Origin: Demequina aurantiaca
Lineage (GTDB): Bacteria; Actinomycetota; Actinomycetes; Actinomycetales; Demequinaceae
Reading direction: 5' to 3'
Assembly: GCF_000975135.1 (NCBI RefSeq)
Contig: NZ_BBRF01000003.1
Span: forward strand, 211,469-275,468
Length of the DNA stretch: 64,000 nucleotides
Positions 53,292 through 62,562 of this stretch are shown here, piece after piece. The first letter of the stretch is position 1. Each line of letters starts with the position of its first letter. The notes under the pieces are model-generated. The model saw nothing but the letters and a program-made list of their open reading frames with translations, was not told the origin of the DNA and ran no database searches. The position numbers were made by a program, and so were the translations under genes.

Positions 53292-53921
53292 TTAGTCGCG
53301 CAGCCAGGACGCGTCGGCCGGGCGCAGGGTAGCCCAGTCGGCACGTCTTGCGGCGTCGAGCGCGAAGGATCCGACGAGTAGCGGCGGGCACGCGACGTCG
53401 CCGCGCCCGATTGCGGCAAGCACGTCGTCGAGCGCAACCCAGCGTCCCACCATGTCCGCCTCCTCGTCCTCGCGGACGTGGCGTTCGGCTTCCGGAACAT
53501 CGGTGAGGTCACGGGCGAGGAAGATCCGGATAGCCTCGGCGCTGCCGCCAGGTGAGGTGTAGAAGTCAGCGAGGGTATGCCAGGTCGCTGCAGTGAGGTC
53601 CGCCTCCTCGTAGAGCTCACGTGCTGCGGCGGCCTGCAAGGTCTCGCCCTCAACGTCCAGCAGGCCCGCGGGAGGCTCCCACAGCTCACTCCGCACGGGG
53701 TGGCGGTACTGGTGCACCAGGTAGACCTCGTCACGCTCATTGAGCGCGAAGATCGCCACGGCGCCCGGGTGCGCCACATAGTCACGCGTAACGTGACCCG
53801 CTTCGCCTAGGTCGATGTCGTCCGAGTCGACATTCCAGACGCGGCCCTCAAAGACCGTCGAGGTTGAGGTGACCGGGCGCGGAGCGCGCACATCAGCCAA
53901 CCGGAAGCCATCGGACGCCAT
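53292..53921 (-). CDS. NUDIX hydrolase (ADP-ribose pyrophosphatase type)
   Basis: A 209-aa NUDIX protein similar to mycobacterial Rv1700. The Nudix box GLLDVEGETLQAAAARELYEEADL fits GX5EX7REUXEEXGU except for Ala at the last Gly. FALNERDEVYLVHQYRHPVRSELWEPPAG is typical of ADP-ribose hydrolases. It lies 11 bases after pyrG in the same order as in mycobacteria. Confidence 0.9.
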   Translation of the reverse strand: MASDGFRLADVRAPRPVTSTSTVFEGRVWNVDSDDIDLGEAGHVTRDYVAHPGAVAIFALNERDEVYLVHQYRHPVRSELWEPPAGLLDVEGETLQAAAARELYEEADLTAATWHTLADFYTSPGGSAEAIRIFLARDLTDVPEAERHVREDEEADMVGRWVALDDVLAAIGRGDVACPPLLVGSFALDAARRADWATLRPADASWLRD

Positions 53922-53932
53922 CGAGCGAGCCT

Positions 53933-55633
53933 TTAGGCGGTCTGCCCGGCGGCCACAGCATCGTCCGCAGCCTTGGCGTCGGACTGCTGAGTGATAGCAG
54001 CGCCGATGAGACCCGCGAACAGCGGGTGTGCCTTGGTGGGGCGAGACAGGAACTCGGGGTGCGCCTGCGTGGACAGGTAGTACGGGTGGGTGTCGCGTGG
54101 AAGCTCGACGAATTCGACCAGCGAACTGTCGGGCGACTGGCCCGATACCGCGAGGCCAGCGTCCTCTAGCTGCTCGCGGTACGCGTTATTGACCTCGTAG
54201 CGATGACGGTGACGCTCCCCCACGGTGGTCTTGCCATACGTCTCGGCAACGACGGATCCGGGGGTCAACACGGCCTGGTACTCACCCAGGCGCATGGTGC
54301 CGCCCAGGTCTCCCTTGCCGTCGACGATCTCGAGCTGCTCCTCCATGGTCGCGACCACGGGGTGCGCGGGGTTGTCGTCGAACTCGGAGCTTGAGGCTCC
54401 TTCGAGACCAACGACGTTTCGCGCGTATTCGATCACCATGCACTGCATGCCGAGGCAAATGCCGAGCGTGGGGATCTTGTTCTCGCGTGCAAACTTGAGT
54501 GCTCCGAGCTTGCCCTCGATGCCGCGTACGCCGAAGCCTCCGGGGACGAGCACCGCATCAACCTCGCCGAGCGCCTCCTGGGCACCTTCAGGGGTCGCGC
54601 AACGGTCGGACGCGACCCAGCGGATGTTCACGCGGGCGTCGTGCTTGAAGCCGCCGGCACGTAGCGCCTCGCTCACCGACAGGTACGCATCGGGGAGGTC
54701 GATGTACTTGCCAACCAGCGCCACCGTCACCTCGTGCTTGGGGAAGTGGACGCGACGCAACAGGTCATCCCAGGCGCCCCACTGGACGTCGTGGAAGGGC
54801 AGGTCGAGGCGACGCACCACGTAGGCGTCGAGGCCCTCGGAGTGCAGCACCTTGGGAATGTCGTAGATGCTGGGCGCGTCCTTGCAGGTCACGACGGCCT
54901 GGTCCTCGACGTCACACATCAGCGCGATTTTGTTCTTGACGGACTGCGGGATGTCACGGTCCGAGCGACACACGATCGCGTCGGGCTGGATGCCGATGCT
55001 GCGAAGAGCCGCCACCGAGTGTTGCGTGGGCTTGGTCTTCAGTTCGCCGGAAGGGCCGATGTAGGGCACCAACGAGATGTGCAAGAAGAACACGTGGTCG
55101 CGGCCCACCTCGTGGCGCACCTGTCGCGCGGCCTCAAGAAACGGCTGGGACTCGATGTCGCCCACGGTGCCGCCGACCTCGGTGATGATGACGTCGACCT
55201 CGGGGCTGGCCTGGGCGCGCATGCGGCGCTTGATCTCGTCCGTGATGTGCGGGATGACCTGAACGGTGTCGCCCAGGTATTCGCCGCGACGCTCCTTCGC
55301 GATGACCTGCGAGTACACCTGACCCGTGGTCACGTTCGAGGAGGCCGCCAAGTTCACGTCGAGGAAACGCTCGTAGTGGCCGATGTCCAGGTCCATCTCG
55401 GCACCGTCATCGGTCACGAAGACTTCGCCGTGCTGGAAGGGATTCATCGTGCCGGGGTCCACGTTCAGATACGGGTCGAGCTTCTGCATCGTCACCCGCA
55501 ACCCACGGGACCGGAGAAGTCGGCCGAGGCTCGAAGCCGTCAGACCCTTTCCGAGGGAGGAAACAACGCCTCCCGTAACAAAGATGTGACGGGTGACATG
55601 GTCCGATCCGGACGAAAATCTAGTTCTCTCCAC
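53933..55633 (-). CDS. pyrG: CTP synthase
   Basis: PyrG aminates UTP to CTP. The 566-aa protein has the synthase domain ([50 protein letters not shown]) and a glutaminase domain with the nucleophile in [14 protein letters not shown] and the His/Glu near the C-terminus ([19 protein letters not shown]). GTG at 55633 (VERTRFSS) is preferred over an upstream ATG at 55675 by similarity and by TAGCGT eight bases before it. Confidence 0.95.
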   Translation of the reverse strand: MERTRFSSGSDHVTRHIFVTGGVVSSLGKGLTASSLGRLLRSRGLRVTMQKLDPYLNVDPGTMNPFQHGEVFVTDDGAEMDLDIGHYERFLDVNLAASSNVTTGQVYSQVIAKERRGEYLGDTVQVIPHITDEIKRRMRAQASPEVDVIITEVGGTVGDIESQPFLEAARQVRHEVGRDHVFFLHISLVPYIGPSGELKTKPTQHSVAALRSIGIQPDAIVCRSDRDIPQSVKNKIALMCDVEDQAVVTCKDAPSIYDIPKVLHSEGLDAYVVRRLDLPFHDVQWGAWDDLLRRVHFPKHEVTVALVGKYIDLPDAYLSVSEALRAGGFKHDARVNIRWVASDRCATPEGAQEALGEVDAVLVPGGFGVRGIEGKLGALKFARENKIPTLGICLGMQCMVIEYARNVVGLEGASSSEFDDNPAHPVVATMEEQLEIVDGKGDLGGTMRLGEYQAVLTPGSVVAETYGKTTVGERHRHRYEVNNAYREQLEDAGLAVSGQSPDSSLVEFVELPRDTHPYYLSTQAHPEFLSRPTKAHPLFAGLIGAAITQQSDAKAADDAVAAGQTA

Positions 55634-55641
55634 GGGCTTCA

Positions 55642-55647
55642 ACGCTA
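55642..55647 (-). promoter_or_regulatory. -10 box for leaderless pyrG transcript
   Basis: TAGCGT on the minus strand ends eight bases before the GTG at 55633. The 178-bp gap to steB also contains a short GGGGC/GCCCC hairpin (55776-55790) that may end steB transcription. Confidence 0.35.
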
Positions 55648-55811
55648 TCACCGCGCGGCCCCGAGCGAGACCCAAGCCGCGCCAAAAACCTCACTCGCCG
55701 CACAAAACTTCTCAGAACTCGTCGGGGCCGCCCCCATCTCCGTGCTCGCACCGGGCGTGTCGCACTGGGCGTGTCGGGGCCAACTGCCCCGTCGCTACCG
55801 TTGAAACGGCA

Positions 55812-56774
55812 CTATTCGCCGATGGGCGGCGGAGCGGCCGCGGAACCGTCACCGGGGCCGTAATGCCCCACCCAGCCGTCGAACTGCTCGCGCAAGGCGA
55901 GCGCGACGCTCACCTGGCTAAACGACGTCTCGATCCACGAGACGGTAGATATTCGCTGGGCTAAACCATCGGCATCGGCAAGCACATCAGACACGAGGTC
56001 ACCTGGGGCATCGGGTCCATTCGCGGCCACCACCGCCACCTCATACTGGGTCAAGACACCGGCGAGGGTGGTGTTCGCGGTGGCCTGGAGGCTTGATTCA
56101 TCGTCGACGGCCGGAGTCTCCCCCGCCACCATGACCACTGCGTTGGCGGGCCCTTCCCGTGTGCCTGACACCAGATCCGCATCCGTCAGCAGCGTCCACA
56201 GCACTTGTGCGTGGTCCTCTGCCGCTGCGTCTGGCGGCACCTGTTGTTCCCCGTCGTCGACGCCGGCTGCGGGCGGCAGCAGGGACTGCGCGAGGGCCTG
56301 GGCGAAAAGCTCGTCGACGCTTTCGGTGCCGTCAAGCCCGGAGATGGAGGGTGCGAGCTGCGGTGCGAGGGCCGCACGGAAGGCTGACTGGTTGGGGTCT
56401 GTCCACAGCGATTCGATGGTGACCGAAGCCGCCACCGAGCCACCCGCCTGCTCAACATAGCCCTGCGCACTACTCACGGCATCGGCGTTCGCGTTGTCGA
56501 CGGAAATGAAGGCGACATTGCCTCCCGCCAGGGTGGTGCCCAGCAGCTGTGGCGCGGTGCCGGCCACCCAGTCGTCGCCATAGTCGTTGGTGACGTTCGC
56601 GCGATCAGCCTCGAGTTCAGCAGCGGTGACTTGATCTTCGAGCGAGTCCACCTGAGCGCCGAGCGAACCGATAAGTGCGGTGCGCAGCGGACCCGAACCG
56701 AGCACCAGACCGATGGCCATCGCGAACATTGCCACCACGACGGGGACTACCCACCCGCGGCGGTCGTGCTTCAC
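55812..56774 (-). CDS. steB: SteB/MctB-type membrane protein
   Basis: A 320-aa protein with one N-terminal transmembrane helix (GWVVPVVVAMFAMAIGLVLGSG), a coiled coil (GAQVDSLEDQVTAAELEADRANV) and an extracytoplasmic domain. It corresponds to mycobacterial Rv1698 (MctB, linked to copper) and corynebacterial SteB, partner of SteA in cell separation. The GTG at 56774 overlaps the steA stop (GTGA). Which of the two roles applies cannot be told. Confidence 0.85.
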   Translation of the reverse strand: MKHDRRGWVVPVVVAMFAMAIGLVLGSGPLRTALIGSLGAQVDSLEDQVTAAELEADRANVTNDYGDDWVAGTAPQLLGTTLAGGNVAFISVDNANADAVSSAQGYVEQAGGSVAASVTIESLWTDPNQSAFRAALAPQLAPSISGLDGTESVDELFAQALAQSLLPPAAGVDDGEQQVPPDAAAEDHAQVLWTLLTDADLVSGTREGPANAVVMVAGETPAVDDESSLQATANTTLAGVLTQYEVAVVAANGPDAPGDLVSDVLADADGLAQRISTVSWIETSFSQVSVALALREQFDGWVGHYGPGDGSAAAPPPIGE

Positions 56775-57931
56775 GACAGACCCAACCAGGTGGACACGCT
56801 CTCCCATGCGGAAGAGACCCACGAGCGACCACCCGGGGTGGCCGCCAACGCCAGACCGAGGGCAACGAACCCAGCGGCCACCAGGCCGAACACCGTCCAT
56901 CGCGAGTAGCGGTGCCGGTAGACCTGTGCAAGCGTACGGGCATCCACGAGTCCCCCACCCGCCTGCAGCCGAGTCAGGAACGTACCGGCGTTGAGGTCAC
57001 TCGACCCCTGCAGATAGTCGATAAGTCGACTCTCCATGCCCACCGTCACGATCACCTCTGCGCCCTGGGCGTGTGCGAGAAGCACTGCAAGGTCGCTGCT
57101 GGCGATGCCCGCGTCGGACGTGGTGCGCGAGACGCCGAGTGCATCGGCGCGCGTCATGCCCGCATCGGCGCCAGCCGGGTCGTGGACGACGACAGTCGCG
57201 GCGGCGCGCATAGCCCGCTCGGAAACCGACTCGACGTTACCCACGATGATCTTCGCGGCGTACGCGTGCTCCATGGCGGCGTCTGCCGAATCACCGATAG
57301 CGATGATGACGGGCTTGCGTTCGCGCAGGTAGGTGCGGATGTCCTTGAGTTGCTTGGCGTAGAGCATCCCGCCGGTCACGATCAGCACGTGACGGCCTTC
57401 GAGGTCGACGTCGACGGCGGGCAATCCACGGCCGTCAAGGATCAGCGCGGAGTCGCGCTCGACATAATCCATCGCATTCGCGGTGAACGCGGAGAGTTGC
57501 ACGTGCATGTTCTGGGCCGCGTCGGCAAGAGCCTGTTCCCGAGCCTCATCGGTAAGGATTTCCCCCTTAGCCAGCTGCGTGTCCCCACGGAATACTGCGT
57601 CACCGTCGATGCGGATGCGAGAGCCGTCGCGAATGTTCATGACGTCCGCGCCGGCCTTATCGATCAGCGGAATCGATGCCTCCGCCAACACTGTGGGTCC
57701 GCCGTTCGGGTAGCGACCAGAAATCGACTCTTGCGCGTTGATCACCGCGGAGGGGCGGCACGCCGACAGTTGAGATGCGGTGCGCTCGTCGAGGTCAAGG
57801 ATGTCGATCACCGCGATGTCACCACGACGCAATCGCCGCGTCAACGCCGTGATCGAATGATCCACTCGGGCCGTTCCGTTAAGCGGGGAATCACTGCCCG
57901 CGGACTCGTTGCGGCGCGAGAATTTGCTCAT
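56771..57931 (-). CDS. steA: Cytokinetic ring protein SteA
   Basis: A 386-aa protein with a thiamin-pyrophosphokinase-like domain (VERDSALILDGRGLPAVDVDLEGRHVLIVTGG, KPVIIAIGDSADAA) and a C-terminal transmembrane helix (WTVFGLVAAGFVALGLALA). In Corynebacterium SteA works with SteB at the division site with the amidase RipA. The order recN-steA-steB-pyrG is conserved in mycobacteria and corynebacteria. The start MSKFSRRNES at 57931 is used. Confidence 0.9.
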   Translation of the reverse strand: MSKFSRRNESAGSDSPLNGTARVDHSITALTRRLRRGDIAVIDILDLDERTASQLSACRPSAVINAQESISGRYPNGGPTVLAEASIPLIDKAGADVMNIRDGSRIRIDGDAVFRGDTQLAKGEILTDEAREQALADAAQNMHVQLSAFTANAMDYVERDSALILDGRGLPAVDVDLEGRHVLIVTGGMLYAKQLKDIRTYLRERKPVIIAIGDSADAAMEHAYAAKIIVGNVESVSERAMRAAATVVVHDPAGADAGMTRADALGVSRTTSDAGIASSDLAVLLAHAQGAEVIVTVGMESRLIDYLQGSSDLNAGTFLTRLQAGGGLVDARTLAQVYRHRYSRWTVFGLVAAGFVALGLALAATPGGRSWVSSAWESVSTWLGLS

Positions 57932-57935
57932 GGCA

Positions 57936-59627
57936 TTATCGTGCCACGGCGGATGCCTCCAGTAGCTCAAGCGCGTGGGCGCGTGCCGTAGCCGAGTCCT
58001 CCTGCCCAGACAACAGGCGCGCGATCTCTGCCACGCGGTCTGCCTCCGTCACCTCGACGACGGCCGTCGTGGTCGTGGATCCATCGGTCGACTTCTGCAC
58101 CACGACGTGGGTGTTTGCGAAGGCGGCGACCTGGGCGAGGTGCGTCACGACGATCACCTGGTGCGTGCGGGCGAGGGCCGCAAGCCTGTTGCCGACCGCG
58201 ATAGCTGCACGGCCGCCGACTCCCGCGTCTACCTCGTCGAAGACAAATGTGTGGCCGGGGGCTGCGGCACGATCCGCTAGTGCCACCTCGATCGCCAACA
58301 TGATGCGAGACAATTCACCGCCCGATGCTGCCTCCGCCACCGGCCGTGGTGCGGTGCCTGGGTGCGCGGCAAGCGTCATGACGACGGCATCCGCTCCCGA
58401 TGGCCCCGGCTCGACCGGCTCCACGTCGATCTCGAAACGGGCGTCAGGCATGGCCAGCTGACCCAACTCATTGTTGACGGCATCTGCCAACGCCGTGGAT
58501 GCACGCGACCGACCATGAGAAAGTTTGCCCGCGAGTTCGATGACCGCGGCGTTCGTTCGTTCGACGTCCTCGCGGCGCTGGATCAGCGTCTCGTCCCACG
58601 CGTCGTCCTCCGCGACCCGCTCACGCGCGTCGGCAGCGTACTCCAAGATTCCCGTCACATCGCGGCCGATGCGGCGGCCCAGCGAGGCGAGCGCACTGCG
58701 GCGATCGTTGAGGGCCTCCAGGCGGCCGGGATCGGCGTCGAGCGCGTCGAGGTAGTGCACCAGGTCGCTCGAGATGTCGGCTGCGGCGTAACCCATCTCA
58801 GCCAGGCGCTTCTCGTGCTCGGCAAGCACCGGGTCGTGACGAGCCGCATCGCCGAGTGCGCGCCGGGCGGCCTCGATCGCGGCCACCAGAGACATCTCGT
58901 CAGAATCGTTGTCGATCGCCTGGCCCGCCTTCGCAACCCCGCTGCGAACCGATTCGGCGTTCTCGAGCACCATCGCCTCGGCGCTGAGAGCCTCGTCCTC
59001 ACCGGGCTGCGGATCCACCGCGTCAATCGCGATCAGATCTTCGCGAAGTCTCGCCACATCCGCGCGCGCCTGATGGGCTCCGGACTCCATGCGCTCGAGT
59101 TCCGCCTTCGCATCGCCCCAGGCGGCCCAGGCGGCCCGGTAGTCGTCGAGCAAGCGCTGCTGCTCTGGTCCGGCATATTCGTCAAGCGTCGCGCGTTGGC
59201 GCGCTGCAGAGCGCAGGCGTACCTGATCACTCTGACCGTGGACCGTGACGAGGTCCGACGCAATGTCAGCGAGGAGAGATTGAGGCGCGGTACGCCCCGC
59301 GACGATCGCCCGTGATCGCGTAGTAGCGCCGACGGTGCGCGCGACGATGACCGTGCCGTCGTCCTCAAGCTCGGCCCCAGCATCGGCCAGTGCAGCCCGC
59401 GCCTGGGAGTCAGCGGGGACGTCGAGGACGGCCTGTGCCACGGCCTCGTCTGCCCCGGTGCGTACTGCGGTGGGCGTGGGCTTGCCGCCAAGGATCAGCC
59501 CCAGCCCGGTCAACACCATGGTCTTGCCCGCGCCGGTCTCCCCCGTGAGCACCGTCAGCCCGGCACCAAAGGTGACTCGTGCCGACTGGATGACTCCGAG
59601 GTTTTCGATGGACAGTTCGTGAAGCAC
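57936..59627 (-). CDS. recN: DNA repair protein RecN
   Basis: A 563-aa SMC-like repair ATPase: Walker A GETGAGKTM, long coiled-coil arms (about 150-360), a signature region SGGELSRIMLAIE and Walker B FVFDEVDAGVGGRAA. It acts on double-strand breaks. It starts with GTG at 59627, two bases after the nadK stop. No SOS box is visible near it, since it lies inside the tlyA-nadK-recN operon. Confidence 0.95.
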   Translation of the reverse strand: MLHELSIENLGVIQSARVTFGAGLTVLTGETGAGKTMVLTGLGLILGGKPTPTAVRTGADEAVAQAVLDVPADSQARAALADAGAELEDDGTVIVARTVGATTRSRAIVAGRTAPQSLLADIASDLVTVHGQSDQVRLRSAARQRATLDEYAGPEQQRLLDDYRAAWAAWGDAKAELERMESGAHQARADVARLREDLIAIDAVDPQPGEDEALSAEAMVLENAESVRSGVAKAGQAIDNDSDEMSLVAAIEAARRALGDAARHDPVLAEHEKRLAEMGYAAADISSDLVHYLDALDADPGRLEALNDRRSALASLGRRIGRDVTGILEYAADARERVAEDDAWDETLIQRREDVERTNAAVIELAGKLSHGRSRASTALADAVNNELGQLAMPDARFEIDVEPVEPGPSGADAVVMTLAAHPGTAPRPVAEAASGGELSRIMLAIEVALADRAAAPGHTFVFDEVDAGVGGRAAIAVGNRLAALARTHQVIVVTHLAQVAAFANTHVVVQKSTDGSTTTTAVVEVTEADRVAEIARLLSGQEDSATARAHALELLEASAVAR

Positions 59628-59629
59628 GG

Positions 59630-60508
59630 TCAGCCGTCCTCGTCAGGGGGCATGTTCGCGCGTGACGGGCGTTCGCCGCGCCACCCGTTGGTGGGAAGCG
59701 AAAACTTCTTGACCAGCCGCTCGGTGAACGGTGCGTCGTTGGTGCGCGCCAGCAGCACCGTCTCGTCGCCACGGCGTACCTCGAGGCGGCCTCCACGCGG
59801 CACATCGATGCCTCGCGAGCCGTCAAGGATCACGTTGCCCGGTGACGCAGTTCCCTCCATCACCTCAACGGCAAAGTAGGAATCAGGCCCCACCACCAAT
59901 GGCCGCGCGAAGAGCGCATGGGCGGACAGTGGAACAAACAGCAATGCATCCACATTTGGCCACATCACGGGCCCTCCAGCTGAGAACGCGTGCGCGGTGG
60001 AGCCGGTGGCGGTGGACACGATCACGCCGTCGCATCCGAAGGTCGAGAGGGGGCGTCCATCCACCTCGACCGCTACTTCTAGCGTCGAATGCAGATCGGT
60101 GCGCTCGAGGGTCGCCTCGTTGAGGGCCCAGCCCTCGTGACGCGCGCCGTCAGGGTCGATGACCGTCACTTGCAGCGTGCGTCGCTCCTCGATGTGATAG
60201 TCGCCAGACGCGAGCCGAGCTGCGGCGTGCGCCACGTCGTCACGCTCGAGTTCCGCGAGGAAGCCCACCCTGCCTAGGTTGACGCCGAGCAGTGGGATCT
60301 TGGTGCCGTGCGTCACGTGGGCGGCATGCAGCATGGTGCCATCGCCACCAAGCACCATGGCCGCCTCGATGGGCTCACTCACGCCGGGATTGAAGTCGAA
60401 GCACGGCTCGACTCCCTCAGCCTCAAGCGCACGCGCGGCCACCTGACCCGCCTCGACCGTCTCGGTTCTGTGCGGATTGACCACAATGAGGATGCGGCGT
60501 GTCATCAC
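59630..60508 (-). CDS. nadK: NAD kinase
   Basis: NadK phosphorylates NAD to NADP. The 292-aa protein has VLGGDGTMLHAA (GGDG active site), GVNLGRVGFLAELE, and the NE-type motif LNEATLERTDL with TATGSTAHAFSAGGP. GTG at 60508 shares a base with the tlyA stop (TAGTG), and ATG at 60505 is the equally possible alternative. The order tlyA-nadK-recN is common in actinobacteria. Confidence 0.95.
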   Translation of the reverse strand: MMTRRILIVVNPHRTETVEAGQVAARALEAEGVEPCFDFNPGVSEPIEAAMVLGGDGTMLHAAHVTHGTKIPLLGVNLGRVGFLAELERDDVAHAAARLASGDYHIEERRTLQVTVIDPDGARHEGWALNEATLERTDLHSTLEVAVEVDGRPLSTFGCDGVIVSTATGSTAHAFSAGGPVMWPNVDALLFVPLSAHALFARPLVVGPDSYFAVEVMEGTASPGNVILDGSRGIDVPRGGRLEVRRGDETVLLARTNDAPFTERLVKKFSLPTNGWRGERPSRANMPPDEDG

Positions 60509-61368
60509 TACCCCTTCGCTACTTCGCGGTCGATCGCCGCCGCGGCGGCACTGGCATCAAGAGTCGGACGTTCACGAGCCCCGGTCACGTCGGCCAATTC
60601 ATTGTCGCTGGCATCTCCGACATCCCCAGCCTGCCATGCCGACGAGCCCCACACGAAGAATTCCACATTGCCGTGCGGACCCGGTAACGCGCTGCGGGAC
60701 ACATGGTGAATGGTGAGCCCTGCGGAACGCATGGCGGTGACCACCCCAGCCACGGCATCGGCGCGATCGCCCTGGTCGGTGACGATGCCATTCTTGCCAA
60801 GCTTCTGGCGCCCCACCTCGAACTGAGGTTTCACCATCAGGACAAAATCCGAGGCTCGCGCGACCGCTCCCACCAGCGCGGGGATCACCATGGTGAGTGA
60901 AATAAATGACAGGTCCGCGACCACCAGATTGGTGTCATCGCGCAGGCTTCCTGGTTCGAGTTCGCGCACGTTGACGCCCTCGACCACGGTCACGCGGTCG
61001 TCGGCGCGAACCTGGTCGGCGAGCTGGTCGTGACCTACGTCAACCGCCGTCACATGGGCAACAGAGCGCTCAAGCAGCACCTGCGTGAAGCCGCCAGTGG
61101 ACGCGCCGGCATCGAGCGCCACTCGGCCGGCTATCGCGAGCCCGAGCGGTTCACACTCGTCGAGAGCGCCGATGAGCTTGTGGGCGGCGCGAGAGACGTA
61201 GTGGTCGGTTGGTCCCGCAAGTTCAATGGTCACGCCGTCACGGATAGTGAGCGCGGGCTTAGACGCGACAGCGCCGTCGACCAGAATCGATCCGGCCGAA
61301 ATGAGGGACTGGGCGTGGGTTCGCGAACGAGCCAAGCCGCGAGCCACGACCGCGAGGTCGAGGCGCAT
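60508..61368 (-). CDS. tlyA: TlyA-family rRNA 2'-O-methyltransferase
   Basis: A 286-aa protein: N-terminal S4 RNA-binding domain (MRLDLAVVARGLARSRTHAQSLISAG) and a FtsJ-like AdoMet domain (GRVALDAGASTGGFTQVLL, LVVADLSFISL, MVKPQFEVGR). It corresponds to mycobacterial TlyA, which methylates 16S and 23S rRNA and determines capreomycin sensitivity. The start at 61368 gives the family N-terminus; upstream in-frame codons are poor. Confidence 0.92.
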   Translation of the reverse strand: MRLDLAVVARGLARSRTHAQSLISAGSILVDGAVASKPALTIRDGVTIELAGPTDHYVSRAAHKLIGALDECEPLGLAIAGRVALDAGASTGGFTQVLLERSVAHVTAVDVGHDQLADQVRADDRVTVVEGVNVRELEPGSLRDDTNLVVADLSFISLTMVIPALVGAVARASDFVLMVKPQFEVGRQKLGKNGIVTDQGDRADAVAGVVTAMRSAGLTIHHVSRSALPGPHGNVEFFVWGSSAWQAGDVGDASDNELADVTGARERPTLDASAAAAAIDREVAKG

Positions 61369-61375
61369 CGAGTGC

Positions 61376-61546
61376 TTAGGAGTCCTCGCGGAGCCGCGAG
61401 GCAAGGGCGTCCTGCACCTTGTCGTAGAACTCCGCCTGCTCGTCGAGGTCCTCAGGCAACTCAGTTACTGCCTTGAGTGCCTCACGAACTTCAGCGGGGT
61501 ACTCGACTTGTCCCAGCGTGGTGCGGGAATCGTTGATGTCAGCCAT
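61376..61546 (-). CDS. Small conserved protein between tlyA and a HAD gene
   Basis: A 56-aa gene read from the minus strand: MADINDSRTTLGQVEYPAEVREAL, then KAVTELPEDLDEQAEFYDKVQDALASRLRED. It is acidic and helical, and in the position of mycobacterial Rv1693 (between Rv1692 and tlyA). The stop is seven bases before the tlyA ATG, and it follows the HAD-IIA stop by two bases, so it is operonic. Function unknown. Confidence 0.8.
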   Translation of the reverse strand: MADINDSRTTLGQVEYPAEVREALKAVTELPEDLDEQAEFYDKVQDALASRLREDS

Positions 61547-61548
61547 GC

Positions 61549-62562
61549 TCAGAAGGTTACTCCCAGGTGGGGCAAGGTCTCAACCACGACCTTCTGACCG
61601 GCATCGGCGGCCGCCCAAGCCGCGACGCAAGCCGCGCGCACGCGATCGATATCGGTGCCACCGTCGACGAGGAGGTGTCCCTCCGTGACCCGCGCACGCG
61701 CCTCACCCACGTGAACCCACTCGCCGGACACGCAGGGCTCCGGGTGTGCCTCAGCCAGGCAGGACAAGTCCGCGCCGATGAAACTGGGGCGCTGATCCGC
61801 GGGCGCCAGTAGCGCATCACGGGCATCATTCACGCCGGTGAGCACCATCAAACCCGGAATGTTCGCCGCCCGCGCTCCCTTGAGGTCGGTGTCCAGTCGG
61901 TCGCCAATTGCTAGTGGGCGTTGGGCTCCAGTGCGCTCGGCCGCCATGTGAAACATCGCAGGCTCGGGCTTGCCTGCGGCGAGGGGCGTCACCCCGGTCG
62001 CGGTCGCCACGACACCCACGAGCGCGCCATTGCCAGGCGCCATTCCTCGATTCGTGGGCAGCGTCATGTCCAGGTTGGTCGCGAAGAAGCGTGCGCCGCC
62101 GTGGATCGCGTACGTCGCCTCCGCGAAATCCTTCCAGCCAATGTTCGGCGCATAGCCCTGAATCACGGCCGCCGGAGCATCGTCCGCGCTGTCGACCACG
62201 TCGTAGCCGGCGGCGGCCACGGCCGTGCGTAGTCCCTTGCCTCCGATCACCAGCACGCGTGAGCCCTTCGCGACGTGCTCGGTGAGCATGATCGCGCCAG
62301 CCTGGGCGGCGGTCATCACTTCCGTAGCCTCCGTCGGAATGCCAAGGCTGCTCAGTTGACCCGAGACCTCCTCCGGCTCGCGGCTGGCGTTGTTCGTCAC
62401 AAAGATCAACTGCAGGCCAGCACCACGCGCCTGCGCTAACGCGGGAGGCGCTGACGGAATCGCGTCTGGCCCCTTGTAAGCGACTCCGTCCAGGTCGACG
62501 AGCGCGACATCAAAGAACTCTTGCAACGGCTTAGTGGTGCCGTGCAACGTGGCGTCAGACAT
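61549..62562 (-). CDS. HAD-IIA family phosphatase (NagD-like)
   Basis: A 337-aa phosphatase: DLDGVAYKGPDAIP (motif I), FVTNNASREPEEV (motif II), GKPEPAMF, and AIGDRLDTDLKGARAANIPGL (motif IV). It matches mycobacterial Rv1692, reported as a glycerol-3-phosphate phosphatase, but the substrate here is inferred only. The C-terminal part (about 265-337) is an added small domain. The start MSDATLHGTTK at 62562 overlaps the upstream gene stop by eight bases. Confidence 0.9.
   Translation of the reverse strand: MSDATLHGTTKPLQEFFDVALVDLDGVAYKGPDAIPSAPPALAQARGAGLQLIFVTNNASREPEEVSGQLSSLGIPTEATEVMTAAQAGAIMLTEHVAKGSRVLVIGGKGLRTAVAAAGYDVVDSADDAPAAVIQGYAPNIGWKDFAEATYAIHGGARFFATNLDMTLPTNRGMAPGNGALVGVVATATGVTPLAAGKPEPAMFHMAAERTGAQRPLAIGDRLDTDLKGARAANIPGLMVLTGVNDARDALLAPADQRPSFIGADLSCLAEAHPEPCVSGEWVHVGEARARVTEGHLLVDGGTDIDRVRAACVAAWAAADAGQKVVVETLPHLGVTF

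Noticed and set aside
55776..55790. CTP-sensitive attenuator before pyrG
   Set aside because: A small GGGGC/GCCCC hairpin exists but no U-tract or pyrimidine-start leader of the Bacillus type is visible, and a leaderless GTG start leaves no leader RNA.
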